Assembly: GCF_022836875.1 (NCBI RefSeq)
Contig: NZ_CP090376.1
Location: 2,852,001-2,916,000 of the forward strand
Direction: 5' to 3'
Source of the DNA: Flavobacterium enshiense
Lineage (GTDB): Bacteria; Bacteroidota; Bacteroidia; Flavobacteriales; Flavobacteriaceae
DNA: 64,000 nt
Every line of letters begins with the position of its first letter. Within the stretch, counting starts at the first letter, position 1. Under the pieces are notes generated by a model. The model saw only the letters and a list, made by a program, of their open reading frames with translations, was not told the DNA's origin and ran no database searches. The translations under genes and the position numbers were made by a program. Positions 59,726-64,000 of this stretch are shown here, piece after piece.

Positions 59726-60544
59726 ATGAATTTACAGAACATACCACAGATTAAACATACAGACAGCGGAAATTTTTTCTTATTAGCTGGACCTTGTGCC
59801 ATTGAAGGAGAAGAAATGGCAATGCGAATTGCAGAAAGAGCGGTTTCCGTAACCGACAGACTTAAAATTCCTTATGTTTTTAAAGGGTCGTTTAAGAAAG
59901 CCAACCGCTCCAGAATAGACAGCTTCACTGGCATTGGTGACGAAAAAGCTTTGAAAATACTTCAGAAAGTATCAAAAGAATTCGGTGTACCTACCGTAAC
60001 TGACATCCATACCAATGAAGATGCGGCGATGGCTGCCGAGTATGTGGATGTACTTCAGATTCCAGCTTTTTTAGTACGCCAGACCGATTTGGTTGTAGCT
60101 GCCGCAAATACCGGAAAAACCGTAAATCTTAAGAAAGGACAATTCATGAGTCCGGAAAGCATGAAACACGCAGTGCAAAAGGTAATCGACTGCAACAATC
60201 AGAATGTTATGGTAACCGACAGAGGAACCATGTTCGGATATCAAGATATGATCGTGGATTACCGTGGAATTCCTACCATGCAGCAATTTGCCACTACCGT
60301 TTTGGATGTTACCCATTCATTACAACAGCCAAACCAAATGGTTGGTGTAACCGGCGGACGACCTGAGATGATTGAAACGGTTGCCAAAGCAGGTATAGCT
60401 GTAGGTGTTGACGGAATTTTCATTGAAACCCATTTTGATCCGGCAAACGCGAAAAGCGACGGAGCCAATATGCTTCACCTGGATTTATTTGAAGGACTAA
60501 TGGACAAACTCGTTGCCATCAGACAAACAATCAACAAATTTTAA
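59726..60544 (+). CDS. kdsA: 3-deoxy-8-phosphooctulonate synthase
   Basis: The 272-residue aldolase-fold enzyme joins phosphoenolpyruvate and arabinose 5-phosphate to KDO-8-phosphate for lipopolysaccharide. Motifs are LLAGPCAIEGEEMA, FKGSFKKANRSRIDSFTGIG, VNLKKGQFMSPESM, VTDRGTMFGYQDM and GVDGIFIETHFDPANAKSDG. Full length. Own promoter box and terminator. Confidence 0.94.
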   Translation: MNLQNIPQIKHTDSGNFFLLAGPCAIEGEEMAMRIAERAVSVTDRLKIPYVFKGSFKKANRSRIDSFTGIGDEKALKILQKVSKEFGVPTVTDIHTNEDAAMAAEYVDVLQIPAFLVRQTDLVVAAANTGKTVNLKKGQFMSPESMKHAVQKVIDCNNQNVMVTDRGTMFGYQDMIVDYRGIPTMQQFATTVLDVTHSLQQPNQMVGVTGGRPEMIETVAKAGIAVGVDGIFIETHFDPANAKSDGANMLHLDLFEGLMDKLVAIRQTINKF

Positions 60545-60545
60545 T

Positions 60546-60582
60546 AAAATTTAAACCGGCTATATAGCCGGTTTAAATTTTA
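60546..60582 (+). terminator. hairpin terminator after kdsA
   Basis: Long near-perfect inverted repeat AAATTTAAACCGGCTA / TAGCCGGTTTAAATTT directly after the stop. Confidence 0.9.
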
Positions 60583-60654
60583 TTCATACATACTGCAAAG
60601 TTTCACACAACAAAAACTTTCAAAAAAACTTGTCCATTTCAATTATTATAACTT

Positions 60655-60677
60655 ACTTTGTTTTTCAAAGTACTTTA
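60655..60677. promoter_or_regulatory. operator-like element, copy 1
   Basis: ACTTTG, five bases, CAAAGTACTTTA. The same 18 fixed bases occur at 61605-61627 before creD. It contains ACTTTG/CAAAG(T) inverted halves and the palindrome AAAGTACTTT. It ends one base before the ATG at 60679, so it overlaps the likely transcription start. Confidence 0.65.
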
Positions 60678-60678
60678 T

Positions 60679-61287
60679 ATGAACACTCAAGATTATTTGC
60701 AGGATATTAAGGAAATAAAAGATTTGATGAACAAATCGACACAGTTTATTTCTTTAAGTGGTTTGTCTGGCGTTTTGGCCGGAATCTACGCTTTGGTCGG
60801 GGCAGGCTATGTTTATTATCTGATTGAAAATCATACAGAAAACTATATTACCCTTGAAAGCAGCACTTTTAAACTTATTCTGCTGACAGCCTTAATAGTC
60901 CTTGTCGCCTCTTTACTAACCTCCTATATACTCACAGTAAAAAAAGCAAAAAAGGTGGGTGAAGACGTGTGGAATACTTCTTCAAAAAGACTATTAATCA
61001 ATTTTTTCATCCCACTTGTTACCGGAGGAATTTTTGCCGTATTGCTACTGCGAAATGGTTATTACGGACTGGTGGCCCCTATTACACTTATTTTTTATGG
61101 TTTAGCCTGTGTTAATGCCAGCAAATATACATTAAGAGATGTGCGTTATTTAGGAATTACCGAGGTGATTTTAGGGCTTATGGCCGTTGAATTTCCAGGA
61201 TATGGCTTATATTTCTGGGTTATCGGATTTGGGATTTGTCATATTATTTACGGATCGGTTATGTACTTTAAATACGACAGAAAATAA
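60679..61287 (+). CDS. integral membrane protein of the regulator-creD locus
   Basis: The ~202-residue protein has a short N-terminal helix (DYLQDIKEIKDLMNKSTQF) and six membrane segments, the first being FISLSGLSGVLAGIYALVGAGYVYYL. No catalytic motif. It precedes the regulator by 2 bases, so the two are translated together; such pairs beside CreD occur in many Bacteroidota, and it may be a membrane partner in the same stress response. A TTG at 60658 is in frame but lies inside the operator-like element, so ATG 60679 is used. Confidence 0.68.
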   Translation: MNTQDYLQDIKEIKDLMNKSTQFISLSGLSGVLAGIYALVGAGYVYYLIENHTENYITLESSTFKLILLTALIVLVASLLTSYILTVKKAKKVGEDVWNTSSKRLLINFFIPLVTGGIFAVLLLRNGYYGLVAPITLIFYGLACVNASKYTLRDVRYLGITEVILGLMAVEFPGYGLYFWVIGFGICHIIYGSVMYFKYDRK

Positions 61288-61289
61288 CC

Positions 61290-61586
61290 GTGAAAAATAT
61301 TATTCAAAATATCAACAAAGCTTTTGATCACCGTATCCGATTGGGAATCATGTCGGTATTGATGGTCAACGAATCGGCGGATTTCTCTACGCTTAAAGAA
61401 CTATTAGGAGTAACTGACGGGAATTTAGCGAGCCATACCAAAGCACTTGAGTCGGAAAATTATATAATTGTTGAAAAGCAATTCATAGGAAAAAAGCCCA
61501 ATACAAGTTATAGGGCAACTCCCGAAGGTCGAAAGGCATTTCGCGATCACATTGAAGCACTTGAAAAATTGATACAGAAGAGCTAA
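61290..61586 (+). CDS. winged-helix transcriptional regulator
   Basis: The 98-residue protein is a single winged helix-turn-helix: FDHRIRLGIMSVLMVNESADFSTLKELLGVTDGNLASHTKALESENYIIVEK...NTSYRATPEGRKAFRDHIEALEKL, of the MarR/ArsR-like HTH type without a sensor domain. Start is GTG at 61290, two bases after the previous stop. It probably binds the repeated 23-bp elements at 60655 and 61605 and so controls both its own operon and creD. Confidence 0.85.
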   Translation: MKNIIQNINKAFDHRIRLGIMSVLMVNESADFSTLKELLGVTDGNLASHTKALESENYIIVEKQFIGKKPNTSYRATPEGRKAFRDHIEALEKLIQKS

Positions 61587-61604
61587 ATATTTTTTTATGC
61601 ACAA

Positions 61605-61627
61605 ACTTTGAAATTCAAAGTACTTTA
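61605..61627. promoter_or_regulatory. operator-like element, copy 2 (before creD)
   Basis: ACTTTG-AAATT-CAAAGTACTTTA, identical to copy 1 at 60655 except in the five-base centre. It lies 36 bases before the creD ATG. Confidence 0.65.
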
Positions 61628-61663
61628 AACAACAAAAAAACTTTAATATAAAATCAAAACACA

Positions 61664-63040
61664 ATGGAAAATCAAAACATCAATCAGAACAAAGGATCAT
61701 TCCTTGGATCATTCCTTCAGTCAACAACCATCAAAATGATAATGGTCGGAGTGCTGACATTGGTTTTACTGATTCCGCTCGCATTTGTAAATGACTTGAT
61801 CCACGAACGATCAGAAAGAAAAAAAGAAGTAGTTAATGAAGTCAACCAGTTATGGGGAAAAGACGTATTTTTTTATGGACCGACACTAAAAGTTCCCTAC
61901 AAAAGTTACACTGAAACTGCCGTAGTTGATTCTAAGACGAATCAAACCAGCATTGAAAGAAAAACCAGCGTAGAATATGCTTATTTCTTCCCGGATAATC
62001 TCAGCAATATTTCGGATATCAAAAAGAACACTTCATTAAAAAGAGGTATTTACAGCAATGTGGTCTATACGGCCGATATGAAATTTGACGGATACTTCGG
62101 CAATCTGAATTTTGAAAAACTGGATTTAACAAACGAGGATTTAGAATGGAACAAGGCTTCATTGGTAGTCAAAACAACTAATCTGAAAAGCATTAAAAGT
62201 GATTTGGCTGTTAAACTCAATCAACAGAATTTCAACTTTGAATCAAAAGAGTCCGATGATAATTTTTACGGCATGCTTGAAACAGGAACTTTCGACTATA
62301 AAACATTGGCACCAAACGGAAAACTGGATTTCAGTTTTGCGATGAAATACAACGGAAGCAACAGTGTAAAATTCATCCCGATTGGAAAAACGACGCAGAT
62401 CAGTCTGAATTCGGACTGGGACTCTCCAAGTTTTGAAGGCATGTTTGCAGCAAACGATGCAACCAAATCCATCAGCAAAAAAGGGTTCCATGCCGACTGG
62501 AAAATACTGGATGTAAATCGTTCATTTTCGCAACAATACATAACAAAAATCCCGAATCTGAATGAATATTCCTTTGGCGTAAAACTAATTGAAACAGTCG
62601 ACGAATATCAACAGAACGACCGTGCTTCAAAATATGGATTCCTGGTAATCGGACTTACCTTCTTAGTTTACTTTTTAATTCAGCTGATCAACAAAATAAA
62701 CATTCATATTTTTCAGTACACCATGTTAGGTCTGGCGCTTATCATGTTTTATACACTACTGATAGCTATAACTGAGCATTCAAGTTTCTCTCTGGCCTAT
62801 CTGATTGCATCGGTCGCTGTAATCGGGATGATTGTTTTATACTCCATTACCTTTCTGAAAACCAAAAAGTTCCCATTGTTTATCGGAATGGCGCTGAGTG
62901 GTATTTATACCTTCATCTATGTGATTATACAATTAGAGAATTATGCGCTGCTTGTTGGAAGCATCGGACTGTTTATCATTTTAGGTCTGGTAATGTACTT
63001 CTCGAGAAAAATTGACTGGAACAACTCCAATAATCAATAG
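61664..63040 (+). CDS. creD: CreD-family inner-membrane protein
   Basis: The 458-residue protein has an N-terminal segment (MIMVGVLTLVLLIPLAFVNDLIHERSERKKEVVNEVNQLWG, the CreD opening). A large periplasmic domain follows (about residues 60-310, with TADMKFDGYFGNLNF and FAMKYNGSNSVKFIPIGKTT), then five to six C-terminal segments beginning RASKYGFLVIGLTFLVYFLIQL. CreD proteins are linked to envelope integrity; in E. coli it is controlled by CreBC, but here a one-domain regulator lies upstream instead. Confidence 0.9.
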   Translation: MENQNINQNKGSFLGSFLQSTTIKMIMVGVLTLVLLIPLAFVNDLIHERSERKKEVVNEVNQLWGKDVFFYGPTLKVPYKSYTETAVVDSKTNQTSIERKTSVEYAYFFPDNLSNISDIKKNTSLKRGIYSNVVYTADMKFDGYFGNLNFEKLDLTNEDLEWNKASLVVKTTNLKSIKSDLAVKLNQQNFNFESKESDDNFYGMLETGTFDYKTLAPNGKLDFSFAMKYNGSNSVKFIPIGKTTQISLNSDWDSPSFEGMFAANDATKSISKKGFHADWKILDVNRSFSQQYITKIPNLNEYSFGVKLIETVDEYQQNDRASKYGFLVIGLTFLVYFLIQLINKINIHIFQYTMLGLALIMFYTLLIAITEHSSFSLAYLIASVAVIGMIVLYSITFLKTKKFPLFIGMALSGIYTFIYVIIQLENYALLVGSIGLFIILGLVMYFSRKIDWNNSNNQ

Positions 63041-63071
63041 CTAGAACTATTTTTATCAAAAAACGATAATA

Positions 63072-63102
63072 AAAAAGTCCCGATTTAATCGGGACTTTTT
63101 TA
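63072..63102. terminator. bidirectional terminator
   Basis: Stem GTCCCGAT/ATCGGGAC (63077-63084, 63088-63095) between A- and T-runs, between convergent creD and the dehydrogenase gene. Confidence 0.9.
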
Positions 63103-63999
63103 TTTACCATCTACATAATCCTGTAGGTATTTAAATCTTTCGGTTAGCTTACCATTCTCAGTAATTTTTGCACGCTCCAAAATTCCGTCTTTATCATTAT
63201 TGTAAAACGCGGGGATAACATGCTCCAGGAACATTTCCCCAAAACCTTCGCTGGCATCTTTTGGTAATTCGCACGGCAAATTATCTACAGCCATCACTAT
63301 AATAGCCCCGGGATGATTAACATCTACTTCCCTGCCTTCGCTTGGATAATATCCGTAAAACGGGTCAGCAATTGTGGAAGAACGCAAAGTGCATTCAATA
63401 GGCCCCTCAACATCACAGGAAATATCTGCAACTACTTTAAGTTTGTTGCCAGGCGCGTTTAACATGTCTCTGGTTAAAATAACTGGCGCACCATTACCAT
63501 AGAAATGCCCGGCAATGTAAATATCTGAAACTTTAGTAAAACGATCAAAATCGGACACATACTCCTGCGGATTTTGATAAAAATCTTCTTTTGATACTAT
63601 TGTCTCGTCTTTTCTTTTGTTATAATCCAAAACATCGATTTGGGTATACACCGGTTTGTCGTATACTTTAGTCAAATAATCCTCAACAGAAACCTCCTTA
63701 ATTTTCATGGCATCCAAAATTTCCTTGGCCCCCATTCCAACTTTTCCGAATCCGGTCAAAACAATTTTTATTGGTGGCAACATTGGACGACGTAAGCGTT
63801 CAATCAATGCTGCTTTATCTGCAAGAGTTTCCGCTTTAGGAAGATTGAACAATTCGTATTTTATCCCGAATGCTCTGAATCCATTATAAGCGCCAACTAT
63901 TCCGGCATAACGTCCAAACCCAATCAAACGGTTGTTGGATTCGTTCACTATGGTTTCATGATCAATTAAGCAGATGTTTTTTTCCAGGCAGGCAACAAG
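63100..63999 (-). CDS. saccharopine/alanine-dehydrogenase-like NAD(P) oxidoreductase, 5' partial
   Basis: The frame is open to the right edge of the window (LVACLEKNICLIDHETIVNESNNRLIGFG...), so the N-terminal part lies outside. The visible ~300 residues contain FGRYAGIVGAYNGFRAFG, the Rossmann motif KIVLTGFGKVGMGAKE, a KVVADISCDVEGPIECT segment with DVNHPGAIIVMAVDNLPCELP, and the C-terminal helix. This fits the saccharopine dehydrogenase (lysine-forming)/alanine dehydrogenase superfamily; the exact substrate cannot be set from this part. Confidence 0.8.
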   Translation of the reverse strand, partial: LVACLEKNICLIDHETIVNESNNRLIGFGRYAGIVGAYNGFRAFGIKYELFNLPKAETLADKAALIERLRRPMLPPIKIVLTGFGKVGMGAKEILDAMKIKEVSVEDYLTKVYDKPVYTQIDVLDYNKRKDETIVSKEDFYQNPQEYVSDFDRFTKVSDIYIAGHFYGNGAPVILTRDMLNAPGNKLKVVADISCDVEGPIECTLRSSTIADPFYGYYPSEGREVDVNHPGAIIVMAVDNLPCELPKDASEGFGEMFLEHVIPAFYNNDKDGILERAKITENGKLTERFKYLQDYVDGK

Positions 64000-64000
64000 T

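Noticed and set aside
1..64000. tRNA or rRNA genes, integrase gene
   Set aside because: No cloverleaf-like or rRNA sequence and no tyrosine-recombinase motif was recognised anywhere in the window.

Overview
The window looks like a Bacteroidota chromosome, most likely Flavobacterium or a close relative. The DNA is AT-rich. Many secreted proteins have signal peptides ending near AQ, two proteins carry C-terminal type IX secretion (T9SS) sorting domains, the menaquinone genes have a flavobacterial look, and several genes are preceded by the Bacteroidota promoter (TTTG, about 18 bases, TAnnTTTG).

Positions 1 to about 24,900 are an integron-type gene-cassette array. I count 21 attC-like sites from R'' to R' with recognisable ends, one half site and one relic. 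They separate single-gene cassettes, almost all on the plus strand. Each site runs from an R'' box (NNNNAAC) to an R' box (GTTNNNN). It has co-varying L''/L' arms and a loop of about 70-110 bases. The first ~15 bases of a cassette are the reverse complement of that same cassette's last bases, as expected of a unit that circularises. Position 11 is special: it is A in all 21 cassette starts and usually faces a C. That is an A.C mismatch on the top strand but a G.T wobble on the bottom strand, the strand integron integrases use. Most loops carry an exact TATATTTG box pointing at the next gene, so many cassettes may bring a promoter for their neighbour. No integrase is present in the window; the first cassette is cut by the left edge.

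Cassette cargo is mostly small exported, lipidated or membrane proteins of unknown function. Recognisable exceptions are an SGNH hydrolase, an HEPN-like protein, an APH-type kinase, two HExxH proteins and a leucine-rich/T9SS protein. Two identical 1311-bp IS3-family elements sit in the array (8879-10189, 14712-16022). A non-cassette segment (about 16.9-20.5 kb) holds two minus-strand genes, a GCS/amidoligase-like protein and a papain-like protein. The distal array decays (half site, relic sites, YCII and UDG-like pseudogenes).

From 26.0 to 30.9 kb lies a short run of plus-strand genes with less AT-rich codon use: sulfatase, Spy-like protein, HAD phosphatase, alpha/beta hydrolase and flavin reductase. 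A 1582-residue HYR-repeat T9SS adhesin-like gene follows on the minus strand (30,956-35,704).

The rest (36-64 kb) is ordinary core chromosome. It holds menaquinone synthesis (menC, menA, menB, menD) with two bacterial PH-domain proteins and an UPF0173 hydrolase, a C1 peptidase, a serine hydrolase, a DOPA-dioxygenase-like protein, a CvfB-like protein, glutathione peroxidase, a fused cytochrome c maturation protein (ResB-CcsA), prmA-clpS, split YeeE/YedE transporter halves, kdsA, and a regulator-creD locus with a repeated 23-bp operator-like element. No rRNA, tRNA or CRISPR was seen.
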